Positions 15,988-26,174 of a stretch of 64,000 nt of DNA are shown piece by piece. The notes under the pieces were generated by a model. That model was given only the letters and a program-made list of their open reading frames with translations. It was not told the origin of the DNA and ran no database searches. The translations under genes were made by a program, and so were the position numbers. How positions within the stretch are numbered: position 1 is the stretch's first letter; each line of letters opens with the position of its first letter. The stretch comes from Polaromonas sp. (lineage in GTDB: Bacteria > Pseudomonadota > Gammaproteobacteria > Burkholderiales > Burkholderiaceae_C): the NCBI RefSeq assembly GCF_029945895.1, contig NZ_JAQSDL010000092.1:1-64000 (forward strand), given 5' to 3'.

Positions 15988-18753
15988 TTGGAAAACAACC
16001 CCTCCCTTTTTGCAGCCGCCGCGCTGGAAGCGCCTGTCGATCTGGCGCTGGCCCTGGCACTGCCGGCTTCCGCCGGCCATTTTGACGAGTTGCACGGCCG
16101 AACCCTGGACAAGGCCCCGCCCGCGGTCGGCCAGATGCAGGGCCAGTACCAAAGCCAGACCAGCCAGCCCTCCCAAATGCTGCAGCTGGCGGGTAGCGCC
16201 GCTGCGCCCGCGCCAGCACCCGGCCCCGGCCCGACCGCTGGCCCGGCGGCCAGCCTGGCGCCCGACTGGAGCCGCTTCTTCAACTTTCTGGGCGGCGACG
16301 GTTTTGAGGACCTGAATCACCGCACCGCCAACCTGCAGCGCCAGATCCGCGACAACGGCGTGACCTACAACGTTTATGCCGACGCCAACGGCCCGCAGCG
16401 GCCCTGGTCGCTGGACCTGTTTCCGCTGATCCTGTCGGCGCAGGACTGGGCGCAGATCGCTGCCGGTGTGCACCAGCGTGCCCGGCTGCTGGAGCACATC
16501 ATGGCCGACGTGTACGGCCCGCAGCAGCTGCTGGCACAAGGGCTGCTGCCTGCGGCGCTGGTGCAGGGCCACCCCGGCTATCTGCGCGCCATGCACGGCG
16601 TGCGGCCGGCCGGCGGCACCTTTTTGCACATCGCCGCCTTCGACCTGGCGCGCGGCCCCGACGGGCGCTGGTGGGTGGTGTCGCAACGCACGCAGGCGCC
16701 CTCGGGCCTGGGTTACCTGCTGGAAAACCGCCTGGCGATCTCGCGGCTGTTCCCCGAGGCCTTTCGCGAACTGAAGGTGCAGCGCCTGGCGGCCTCCTAC
16801 AAGGCGCTGGTCGATGGCATGAAGGCCGCCAGCCCGGCGCGCGCGCGCGGCGAAGAAAGCCGCATCGTGTTGCTGACGCCCGGCCCCTACAACGAGACCT
16901 ATTTCGAACATGCCTACCTCGCGCGTTACCTTGGCCTGACCCTGGTGGAAGGCAGCGACCTGCTGGTGCGCGACGACAAGCTCTACCTCAAGACCCTGCA
17001 GGGGCTGGAGCCCGTGCACGGCCTGCTCAAGCGCCTGGACGACGAGTTTCTGGACCCGCTGGAGCTGCGTTCGGACTCCACGCTCGGCGTGCCCGGCCTG
17101 CTGCAGGCGATACGCGCCGGCAACGTGCTGGTGGCCAACGCCCCGGGCTCGGCCTTTCTCGAATCCAGCGCGCTGCTGGGCTTTCTGCCAGCCCTGTCGA
17201 GCCACCTGCTCGACGAGCCGTTGGCCCTGCCTTCGCTGGCGACCTGGTGGTGCGGCGAGCAGGCCGCACTGCAGGCCGTGCTGCCGCGCCTGAAGGAATG
17301 TGTCATCAAGGGCACCTACCCGGAGTCCGGCATTGAGTCCGTGATTGGGCAGACGCTGTCGCGCCGCGAACTCGACGAATGGGCCGGTCGTCTGGTCCGG
17401 CGCAACGAAGACTACACGGTGCAGGCCTATCTGCCGCTGTCGCAGACGCCGACCTGGCAGGGCCAGAGAATTGCCCCGCGTTCCACCATGCTGCGGGTGT
17501 TCGCGGTGGCCGACGGCGCAGGTTCCTGGCAGGTGCTGCCCGGCGGGCTCGCGCGGCTGGCCGGCCCCAATGACAAGATTGCCTCCATGCAGCAAGGCGG
17601 CAGCAGCGCCGATGTGTGGGCGCCGGGCGAGTCCGGACGGGGTGCGCCGCAGGCCACAGCGCCGGCCACCGCCGAACCGGGCACCCCACCCCGATCGGCG
17701 ACCCCGGTGCGGCACAAGCCCCCGGTCACCAGCCGCGCCGCCGAAAACCTGTTCTGGCTGGGCCGCTACACCGAGCGCACCGAAAACGCCATCCGCATGG
17801 CGCAGTTGACGCTGCAGTCCCTCAACGGCGAAGACCAGTCCTCGCAGCCGCTGCTGGCCTGGCTGTCCGAGCTGGCCGTGAAAAACGGCCTGGTGATGGA
17901 CTCGGTGCCGCCTGCGACGCAGTCGCGCCGCGTGTTCGAACGCTCACTGATTGCCAGCCTGGCAGACACCGAGCGCGCCGCCAGCGTGGGCTACAACCTG
18001 CGCGCGCTCAAGGGCGCGGCCTCGGCGGTGCGCGAGCGGCTGTCGCAGGAACAGTGGCACGTGATCATGCGGACCGAGGCCGATTTTTCCTCTCGCTGCA
18101 GCGCCTTCAGCGGGCCCGACCACCCTGCCTCGCAGACCCTCGAATACTCCTCGGTGGAAGCGCTGGCGGCACTGGAGTCTGCCAGCGGCTTCCTGGCCGC
18201 CATGACCGGCGCGCAAACCGACCGCATGAGCCGCGACGACGGCTGGCGCTTGCTCAGCACGGGCCGCCACATCGAGCGGCTCAACACGCTGGCGTCCTCC
18301 CTGATCCTCGGCTTCGAGACCGGTGCCGTCTTCGACGAAGGCGGTTTCGGTGCCATCCTGGCTCTGTTCGACAGCACCATCACCTTCCATGCCCAGTACC
18401 AGCAGCAACGCGATGTATCGGCGCTGCTGGACCTGCTGGTGCTGGACCGGGACAACCCGCGCTCACTCGGCTGGGTCACCCAGACCCTGCGCGGCCGGCT
18501 GGCGCGCCTGGCCGAAAACACCGCGGGTGCGCCGCAGCCGGCGCCCGACCTGACGCCCACCCTGCCCGACCCCGGCAGCTGGCTGCTCCGTGACCTGTGC
18601 AACCCCACTTCCGGCGCGCAGGACAGCGGCCCGTACGCGGGCCTGCTGGCGCAGCTTGAGCTGTGTTGCAGCGCCGCTTTCGAGCTTTCGGACACGCTGA
18701 GCCGGCGTTACTTCAGCCACGTGGCCCCGGACGAACACAGCCTGGGCGCCTGA
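15988..18753 (+). CDS. Fusion of circularly permuted ATP-grasp and Alpha-E domains
   Basis: A 921-residue protein joining the two domains that are separate genes at 4333-6995. Residues about 95-555 are the permuted ATP-grasp ligase (VLLTPGPYNETYFEHAYLAR, LGYLLENRLAISRLFPEAF, APRSTMLRVFAV). A Pro/Ala-rich linker at about 556-585 leads to Alpha-E from about 588 (SRAAENLFWLGRYTERTENA). TTG 15988 is the only start near the N-terminus, because an in-frame TAA lies at 15961; a later ATG would cut into a low-complexity Ala/Pro region (30-90) that is not conserved, so the exact start is uncertain. A transglutaminase gene follows 37 bp downstream. Predicted to form an amide bond on an unknown substrate. 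Confidence 0.87.
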   Translation: MENNPSLFAAAALEAPVDLALALALPASAGHFDELHGRTLDKAPPAVGQMQGQYQSQTSQPSQMLQLAGSAAAPAPAPGPGPTAGPAASLAPDWSRFFNFLGGDGFEDLNHRTANLQRQIRDNGVTYNVYADANGPQRPWSLDLFPLILSAQDWAQIAAGVHQRARLLEHIMADVYGPQQLLAQGLLPAALVQGHPGYLRAMHGVRPAGGTFLHIAAFDLARGPDGRWWVVSQRTQAPSGLGYLLENRLAISRLFPEAFRELKVQRLAASYKALVDGMKAASPARARGEESRIVLLTPGPYNETYFEHAYLARYLGLTLVEGSDLLVRDDKLYLKTLQGLEPVHGLLKRLDDEFLDPLELRSDSTLGVPGLLQAIRAGNVLVANAPGSAFLESSALLGFLPALSSHLLDEPLALPSLATWWCGEQAALQAVLPRLKECVIKGTYPESGIESVIGQTLSRRELDEWAGRLVRRNEDYTVQAYLPLSQTPTWQGQRIAPRSTMLRVFAVADGAGSWQVLPGGLARLAGPNDKIASMQQGGSSADVWAPGESGRGAPQATAPATAEPGTPPRSATPVRHKPPVTSRAAENLFWLGRYTERTENAIRMAQLTLQSLNGEDQSSQPLLAWLSELAVKNGLVMDSVPPATQSRRVFERSLIASLADTERAASVGYNLRALKGAASAVRERLSQEQWHVIMRTEADFSSRCSAFSGPDHPASQTLEYSSVEALAALESASGFLAAMTGAQTDRMSRDDGWRLLSTGRHIERLNTLASSLILGFETGAVFDEGGFGAILALFDSTITFHAQYQQQRDVSALLDLLVLDRDNPRSLGWVTQTLRGRLARLAENTAGAPQPAPDLTPTLPDPGSWLLRDLCNPTSGAQDSGPYAGLLAQLELCCSAAFELSDTLSRRYFSHVAPDEHSLGA

Positions 18754-18790
18754 GGCCGCCTCCACCTGCAACCTTCCCATTTTTCGAGCG

Positions 18791-19735
18791 ATGCTGCTTC
18801 ACCTTGTTCACGAGACGCGTTATGCGTACAGCCCCGCCGTGGAAAGTGCCCACCATGTGCTGCACCTCAAGCCGGCCAGCCACGCCGGCCAGCAACTGCT
18901 GCGCCACCAGCTGACGATCACCCCGCAACCGGCGCGGCTGCAGGAACGGACCGACGTGTATGGCAACGCCCGCAGCCATTTCTCGCTGCACACGCCGCAT
19001 GACAAACTGACGGTGGTGGCCGACAGCATTGTCTCCACCCTGGCGCTTGCGGCAACGCCGGCAGACGCGCCGGCCGGTCTGCCGTGGGAGCAGGTGCGCG
19101 AGCAGTTCCGCTACCACGCCGGCGCCGCCTATGACAGCGCCTGCGAGTTCGTATTTGCCTCACCCTACATCCCGCGCGACGAGGCGTTTGCCGAATTTGC
19201 CCGGCCCAGCTTCACGCCCGGGCGGCCCCTGCCCGAAGCGGCGCAGAACCTGATGGAGCGCATCCACACGGGCATGATCTATGACAGCGAGAGCACCGAG
19301 GTGGGCACGCAGGCGCTGGAGGCGCTGCACCTGGGCAAGGGCGTGTGCCAGGACTTTGCCCACATCATGGTCGCCTGCTGCCGTGCCATGGGTGTGCCGG
19401 CGCGTTATGTCAGCGGCTACTTGCTGACCTCGCCGGCACCCGGCCAGCCGCGCCTGATCGGCAGCGATGCCTCCCATGCCTGGGCCTCGGTGTACTGCCC
19501 GGTGGAAAGCAAGGCCGGTGGCCTGGCGCTGGCAGAAGGCCAAAGCCCGGGCATCTGGCTGGACTTCGACCCCACCAACAACCGCGCGCCGGGCGAGGAC
19601 TATGTCACGCTGGCCACGGGCCGCGATTTCCTCGACGTCTCGCCGATGCGCGGCGTGATACGCGGCGGCGCGCGCCATGTGCTGGACGTGGCCGTGACGA
19701 TGACGCCCATCGACAAACTGCCGGACCCGAACTGA
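18791..19735 (+). CDS. Transglutaminase-like cysteine peptidase (second cluster)
   Basis: A 314-residue soluble protein with Bact_transglu_N (LHLVHETRYAYSPAVESAH) and a transglutaminase core. The triad is Cys in GKGVCQDFAHIM (residue 186), His in SHAWASVY and Asp in LDFDPTNN. It lies 37 bp after the ATP-grasp/Alpha-E fusion and is surely in its operon. It is the fourth transglutaminase-fold protein in 20 kb. The pairing of one ligase with one peptidase of this type in each cluster suggests that the peptidase trims or reverses the ligase product, but this is inference. Confidence 0.86.
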   Translation: MLLHLVHETRYAYSPAVESAHHVLHLKPASHAGQQLLRHQLTITPQPARLQERTDVYGNARSHFSLHTPHDKLTVVADSIVSTLALAATPADAPAGLPWEQVREQFRYHAGAAYDSACEFVFASPYIPRDEAFAEFARPSFTPGRPLPEAAQNLMERIHTGMIYDSESTEVGTQALEALHLGKGVCQDFAHIMVACCRAMGVPARYVSGYLLTSPAPGQPRLIGSDASHAWASVYCPVESKAGGLALAEGQSPGIWLDFDPTNNRAPGEDYVTLATGRDFLDVSPMRGVIRGGARHVLDVAVTMTPIDKLPDPN

Positions 19736-19816
19736 GTTGAGCTGAACTGAGCGTTCCATGCCCGGCGGCGGGCAGGCATGCCGGCGCTAGAATCTTTTGA
19801 ACAGCCTGCCCCAGCC

Positions 19817-19870
19817 GCTACTTTTTTTGTAGCTGCTGGCGCCCGTCCGGTATGGGCTGAAGGCCTATTT
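19817..19870 (+). repeat. Type A interspersed repeat upstream of the RidA gene
   Basis: A full copy: GCTACTTTTTTTGTAGCTG, CTGGCGCCCGTC, then GGGCTGAAGGCCTATTT. The GCTAC/GTAGC arms form a perfect stem around seven T residues. It occupies the RidA gene's upstream region. Confidence 0.75.
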
Positions 19871-19910
19871 CACTATCAATCCCCGATTCATCCACCCACA
19901 GGAGCATTTC

Positions 19911-20381
19911 ATGAGCCACCCCACCGGCCCCATCTACGACAAGCTGAAAACCCTGGGCATCACCCTGCCACCGGTCTCCACGCCGGCGGCCGCCTATGTG
20001 CCTTTTGTGCAGACTGGCAAGCTGGTTTTCCTCTCCGGCCACATTGCCAGAAAAGACGGCAAGCCCTGGGTCGGCCAGCTCGGCAAAAACATGACCACCG
20101 AAGAAGGCAAGGCCGCCGCACGCGCCATTGCGATCGACCTGATGGGCACACTGCATGCCGCCGTCGGCGACCTCGGCAAGGTCACACGCATCGTCAAGCT
20201 GATGAGCCTGGTCAACTCGACCGGCGACTTCACCGAGCAGCACCTGGTGACCAACGGCGCCAGCGAGCTGTTGGGCGAGGTGTTCGGCACGGCCGGCGCG
20301 CACGCCCGCAGCGCTTTCGGCGTGGCGCAGATTCCGATGGGTGCCTGCGTCGAAATCGAGCTGATCGCCGAAGTCGCCTGA
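19911..20381 (+). CDS. RidA/YjgF family protein
   Basis: A 156-residue member of the RidA family; the founding members hydrolyse reactive enamine/imine intermediates to ketoacids. The segment GKLVFLSGHIARKDGKPWVGQLG and the C-terminal IPMGACVEIELIAEVA fit the fold. It is longer than standard RidA (about 130), and the C-terminal motif lacks the Arg of the catalytic RidA subgroup, so it may belong to one of the Rid subgroups of unknown function. A CAGGAG site lies six bases before the ATG. It stands alone between a type A repeat and the FMN riboswitch. Confidence 0.8.
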   Translation: MSHPTGPIYDKLKTLGITLPPVSTPAAAYVPFVQTGKLVFLSGHIARKDGKPWVGQLGKNMTTEEGKAAARAIAIDLMGTLHAAVGDLGKVTRIVKLMSLVNSTGDFTEQHLVTNGASELLGEVFGTAGAHARSAFGVAQIPMGACVEIELIAEVA

Positions 20382-20474
20382 CCCCGCTTTGCCGGTCAGG
20401 CCGGCGACACAAGTCGGTAGCACCGCCTCGCAGGCGGATTTAGAATCATTCGTGCCCGAAGCGATTCGGGAACA

Positions 20475-20625
20475 GCGTTCTCAGGGCGGGGTGAAATTCC
20501 CCACCGGCGGTGTTTGCGTGTAAACGCATCAGCCCGCGAGCGCCCGGCCTCTTCACGGAAGCCGGGGTCAGCAGATTCGGTTCAACTCCGAAGCCGACGG
20601 TCACAGTCCGGATGAAAGAGAGCGC
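20475..20625 (+). ncRNA. FMN riboswitch (RFN element)
   Basis: All conserved RFN blocks are in order: AGGGCGGGGTGAAATTCCCC, ACCGGCGGT, AGCCCGCGAGCG, GGTCAGCAGATTCGGT and AGTCCGGATGAAAGAGA. The closing P1 stem pairs GCGTTCTC (20475-20482) with GAGAGCGC (20618-20625). It lies about 105 bases before ribH2 and should reduce its expression when FMN is plentiful. Confidence 0.96.
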
Positions 20626-20634
20626 GATGTTTAC

Positions 20635-20668
20635 GGCCCATCTCATGGGCCGGCGTTCGCACGCCGGC
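20635..20668 (+). promoter_or_regulatory. Overlapping hairpins downstream of the FMN riboswitch
   Basis: One hairpin pairs GGCCCAT with ATGGGCC (20635-20651). The other pairs GCCGGCGT with ACGCCGGC (20649-20668). They share three bases, so full formation of one limits the other, as expected of an expression platform. Neither is followed by a T-run, so control is more likely at translation or by Rho than by intrinsic termination. Confidence 0.55.
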
Positions 20669-20729
20669 TTACAGGAGGGGCCGCAGGCTCGTGCGCCCTG
20701 ATTTTGGTGATCATTTTCAGGAGTAGCCC

Positions 20730-21230
20730 ATGAGCCAAAGACATCCTCAGGCCGCCGCCTTGCCGCCGCAGCATCCCGCCAGATTCTGTTTTATCCAGGC
20801 CAGCTGGCACGCCAGCATCGTGAACCAGGGACGCGATGCCTTTCTGGCAGAGATGGCCAGAGACGGCGTGGACCCGCAGGACATCGACCTGTTCGAGTTG
20901 CCGGGCGCCTTTGAGATTCCACTGCATGCGCAGCAATTAGCACGTTCGGGCCGGTATGCCGCCATCGTTGCCTGCGGCTTGGTGGTGGACGGCGGCATCT
21001 ACCGCCATGACTTCGTCGCGGATGCCGTGATCAGTGGCTTGATGCGGGTGCAGCTGGACACCGGCGTACCAGTGTTTTCAGCTGTGCTCACGCCACAGCA
21101 CTTTCATGAGCATGAGGAACATCGCCGCTTTTTCAGTGAGCACTTTGTTGTCAAAGGCACCGAAGTCGCGCAGGCCTGCCTGCGCACGCTGGCAAGCCTG
21201 CAGCGGGTGACCGGGCTGATGGCCGGCTGA
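20730..21230 (+). CDS. ribH2: 6,7-dimethyl-8-ribityllumazine synthase, RibH2 type
   Basis: It condenses 5-amino-6-ribitylaminouracil with 3,4-dihydroxy-2-butanone 4-phosphate, the step before riboflavin synthase. The 166-residue sequence has SWHASIVNQGRDAF, a FELPGAFEIPLHAQ segment typical of lumazine synthases, and TPQHFHEHEEHRRFF. The conserved GVVIRG stretch of ordinary RibH is replaced by GLVVDGGIYRHDFVA. That, together with a lone location under an FMN riboswitch, is the pattern of type II lumazine synthase, first known from Brucella and rhizobia. AGGAG lies six bases before the ATG. No other riboflavin genes are nearby, so a separate ribH is expected elsewhere in the genome. Confidence 0.85.
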   Translation: MSQRHPQAAALPPQHPARFCFIQASWHASIVNQGRDAFLAEMARDGVDPQDIDLFELPGAFEIPLHAQQLARSGRYAAIVACGLVVDGGIYRHDFVADAVISGLMRVQLDTGVPVFSAVLTPQHFHEHEEHRRFFSEHFVVKGTEVAQACLRTLASLQRVTGLMAG

Positions 21231-21263
21231 GCGCTTTTTTTGCCTGCTGGTAGGGCTGAGAAA

Positions 21264-23888
<2,625 letters not shown>

Positions 23889-24095
23889 GTTTTGTTGGTT
23901 GCTGATGACGCCGGCGCCGGCCAGGCCCGGGCCCGGAGCGGCCGACCGCACCTGGATGCTTGATTTGCCTGAACCTTTGATTATAAGTTTCGCGGACCAA
24001 GCGCCCGCCCGCTCTGCGTAATACCGCCCGACACGCTATGCTTGCAGGTTGTGCCAATGAGCCGCGCAGCCGCGGCACCCCCGAAAGAGACCCTC

Positions 24096-25574
24096 ATGGA
24101 CATGAAAACCTCCCCGATTTCGCTGCTCAAAGACCCCAGCCTGCTCAAGACCGACGCCCTGATCAACGGCCAGTGGGTCAAGGGCAGCTCGCGTTTTGAC
24201 GTCAACGACCCCGCCACCGGCCTCAAGCTGGCCGACGTGGCCAATCTGGGTGCCAAGGACGCCGAAGCCGCCATTGCCGCCGCCAACGCCGCCTGGCCCG
24301 CCTGGCGCAGCAAGACCGGCAAGGAGCGCCACGCCATCCTGCTCAAGTGGTACCAGCTCCTGATGGCCAATGTCGAAGACCTGGGCCGCATCATGACCGC
24401 CGAGCAGGGCAAGCCGTTTGCCGAAGCCAAGGGTGAAGTCACTTATGGCGCCAGTTTTGTCGAGTGGTTTGCCGAAGAGGCCAAACGTGTCAACGGCGAA
24501 ACCCTGCCCCAGTTTGACAACAACCGCCGTCTGATGGTCCTGAAGCAACCCATCGGTGTCTGCGCGGCCATCACGCCCTGGAACTTCCCGCTGGCCATGA
24601 TCACGCGCAAGGTGGCGCCAGCACTGGCCGCCGGTTGCCCGGTAGTCATCAAGCCGGCCGAGCTGACGCCGCTGACGGCGCTGGCTGCGGCCGAACTGGC
24701 CGTGCGCGCCGGCATCCCGGCCGGCGTGCTCAATGTGCTTACCGCCGACAGCGACAACTCCATTGCTGCGGGCAAGGTGTTCTGCGCCAGCGACATCGTG
24801 CGCCACATCAGCTTCACCGGCTCCACCGAGGTCGGCCGCATCCTGATGGCGCAAAGCGCGCCCTCGATCAAGAAGCTGGCCCTTGAACTCGGCGGGAACG
24901 CGCCCTTCATTGTGTTCGACGACGCCGACGTGGACTCGGCCGTCGAAGGCGCCATGGCCAGCAAATACCGCAACGCCGGCCAGACCTGCGTCTGCGCCAA
25001 CCGTATCTATGTGCAGGACGGCGTGTACGACCAGTTCGTCGAAAAATTCGCCGCCAAGGTCAAGCTGCTCAAGGTCGGCAACGGCTTCGAGGACGGCGTG
25101 GTGCAGGGCCCGCTGATCGAGGACTCGGCGGTCGACAAAGTGCAGCGCCATGTCGACGATGCCATTGCCAAAGGCGGCAAGTTGCTAGCCGGCGGCAAAA
25201 AGCTCAAAGGCCAGTTTTTCGAGCCCACCGTGATTTCGGAAGCGACCGGCGACATGCTTTGCGCCAAAGAGGAAACCTTTGGCCCGTTTGCACCGGTGTT
25301 CCGCTTCAAGCACGAGCAGGAAGCCATTGACGCCGCCAACAACACCGAGTTCGGCCTGGCCAGCTACTTCTACAGCCGAGACATCGGCCGCATCTACCGC
25401 GTCGCCGAAGCGCTGGAGTACGGCATGGTCGGCATCAATGCCGGCGTGATCGCCACCGAGCATGTGCCCTTTGGTGGCGTCAAGCAGTCCGGCCTGGGCC
25501 GCGAAGGCTCCAGCCACGGCATGGAGGAGTACCTGGAAATGAAATACCTTTGCCTGGGAGACATCCTCAAATGA
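24096..25574 (+). CDS. gabD: Succinate-semialdehyde dehydrogenase (NADP+)
   Basis: It oxidises succinate semialdehyde to succinate, the last step of GABA and related degradations. The 492-residue aldehyde dehydrogenase has the catalytic Cys in NAGQTCVCANR (residue 298), Glu in LELGGNAPF, and the GabD-like segments PWNFPLAMITRKVAPALAAG and GMVGINAG. ATG 24096 follows AAAGAGA; another ATG lies six bases on. No GABA transaminase is adjacent. Its stop overlaps the start of the DsrE-like gene (ATGA), so the two are translationally coupled although their functions are not obviously linked. Confidence 0.92.
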   Translation: MDMKTSPISLLKDPSLLKTDALINGQWVKGSSRFDVNDPATGLKLADVANLGAKDAEAAIAAANAAWPAWRSKTGKERHAILLKWYQLLMANVEDLGRIMTAEQGKPFAEAKGEVTYGASFVEWFAEEAKRVNGETLPQFDNNRRLMVLKQPIGVCAAITPWNFPLAMITRKVAPALAAGCPVVIKPAELTPLTALAAAELAVRAGIPAGVLNVLTADSDNSIAAGKVFCASDIVRHISFTGSTEVGRILMAQSAPSIKKLALELGGNAPFIVFDDADVDSAVEGAMASKYRNAGQTCVCANRIYVQDGVYDQFVEKFAAKVKLLKVGNGFEDGVVQGPLIEDSAVDKVQRHVDDAIAKGGKLLAGGKKLKGQFFEPTVISEATGDMLCAKEETFGPFAPVFRFKHEQEAIDAANNTEFGLASYFYSRDIGRIYRVAEALEYGMVGINAGVIATEHVPFGGVKQSGLGREGSSHGMEEYLEMKYLCLGDILK

Positions 25575-26011
25575 AGCGCCGACTTTTTATCCATGCCGGT
25601 GTCGCGGTCGCAGGCGCTACGTTTTTGGTAGCTGCCGGCGCCCAGGGCATGGGGGCTGCAGGCCAAAAACGCCACAAACTCGTGATCCAGGTCAGTGACA
25701 ACGACCCGGCTAAATGGAACCTGGCCCTGAACAATGCCAAAAATGTGCAGGAGGACGTGGGCGCCGCCAACGTCGACATTGCGATCGTTGCCTACGGTCC
25801 GGGCATAGGCATGCTCAAGCTGGAGTCGCCGGTCGGCCCGCGTATAGCCGAGGCGCTGAAAGCCAATGTGCGCGTGGTGGCGTGTGAAAACACCATGCGC
25901 GGTGCGAAGCTGACCAGGGACGACATGCAGTCCGGCATCAGCTACGTTCCTGCCGGGGTGACCGAGATCATGAAGAAACAGGGCGAAGGCTGGGCTTATT
26001 TGCGGCCCTGA
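25571..26011 (+). CDS. Exported DsrE-like protein
   Basis: A 146-residue protein with an N-terminal signal sequence (MKRRLFIHAGVAVAGATFLV) followed by a DsrE/F-like fold: KLVIQVSDNDPAKWNLALNN, VDIAIVAYGPGIGMLK and VRVVACENTMRG. The Cys in ACENTM is at the position where sulfur-handling DsrE proteins have their active Cys. The positive N-terminus and lack of a clear lipobox suggest export or membrane anchoring. The hydrophobic core and the residues after it (ATFLVAAGAQGMGAAGQK) are encoded by a complete type A repeat, so the repeat forms part of the export signal. The start overlaps the gabD stop (ATGA). Confidence 0.75.
   Translation: MKRRLFIHAGVAVAGATFLVAAGAQGMGAAGQKRHKLVIQVSDNDPAKWNLALNNAKNVQEDVGAANVDIAIVAYGPGIGMLKLESPVGPRIAEALKANVRVVACENTMRGAKLTRDDMQSGISYVPAGVTEIMKKQGEGWAYLRP
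25616..25670 (+). repeat. Type A repeat inside the DsrE-like signal-peptide region
   Basis: A full copy: GCTACGTTTTTGGTAGCTG, CCGGCGCCCAGGGC, then GGGGGCTGCAGGCCAAAAAC. It is translated in frame with the gene and in the same orientation. Confidence 0.75.
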
Positions 26012-26065
26012 GCGTTTTTGCCTGGCAGTTCACTTTTATAATCGGGCGGTGCTCTCAGCCTGAAT

Positions 26066-26139
26066 GCGGGTGTAGTTCAATGGTAGAACTTTTGCTTCCC
26101 AAGCAAATAGCGTGGGTTCGATTCCCATCACCCGCTCCA
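26066..26139 (+). tRNA. tRNA-Gly (anticodon CCC)
   Basis: The acceptor stem GCGGGTG pairs with CACCCGC, and CCA is encoded. The D arm is GTTCAATGGTAGAAC. The anticodon stem TTTGC/GCAAA encloses loop TTCCCAA, so the anticodon is CCC. The T arm is TGGGTTCGATTCCCA. Length is 74 nt. Confidence 0.95.
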
Positions 26140-26174
26140 CATTTTTCCCACTCCGGCAGCCGGCCGGCGTGACT

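Noticed and set aside
15574..17715. Reverse-strand open frame of 713 codons
   Set aside because: It lies across the LysE gene's end and the ATP-grasp/Alpha-E gene, is rich in Gln/His/Arg/Gly, and has no domain. It is the antisense shadow of GC-rich codons.
3369..19735. Possible Anbu (proteasome-like) partner gene
   Set aside because: Looked for in and around both ATP-grasp clusters; no open frame with an N-terminal nucleophile hydrolase pattern is present.
20510..20701. 63-codon forward frame over the FMN riboswitch
   Set aside because: It is the riboswitch RNA itself; conserved blocks are RNA motifs, not codons.
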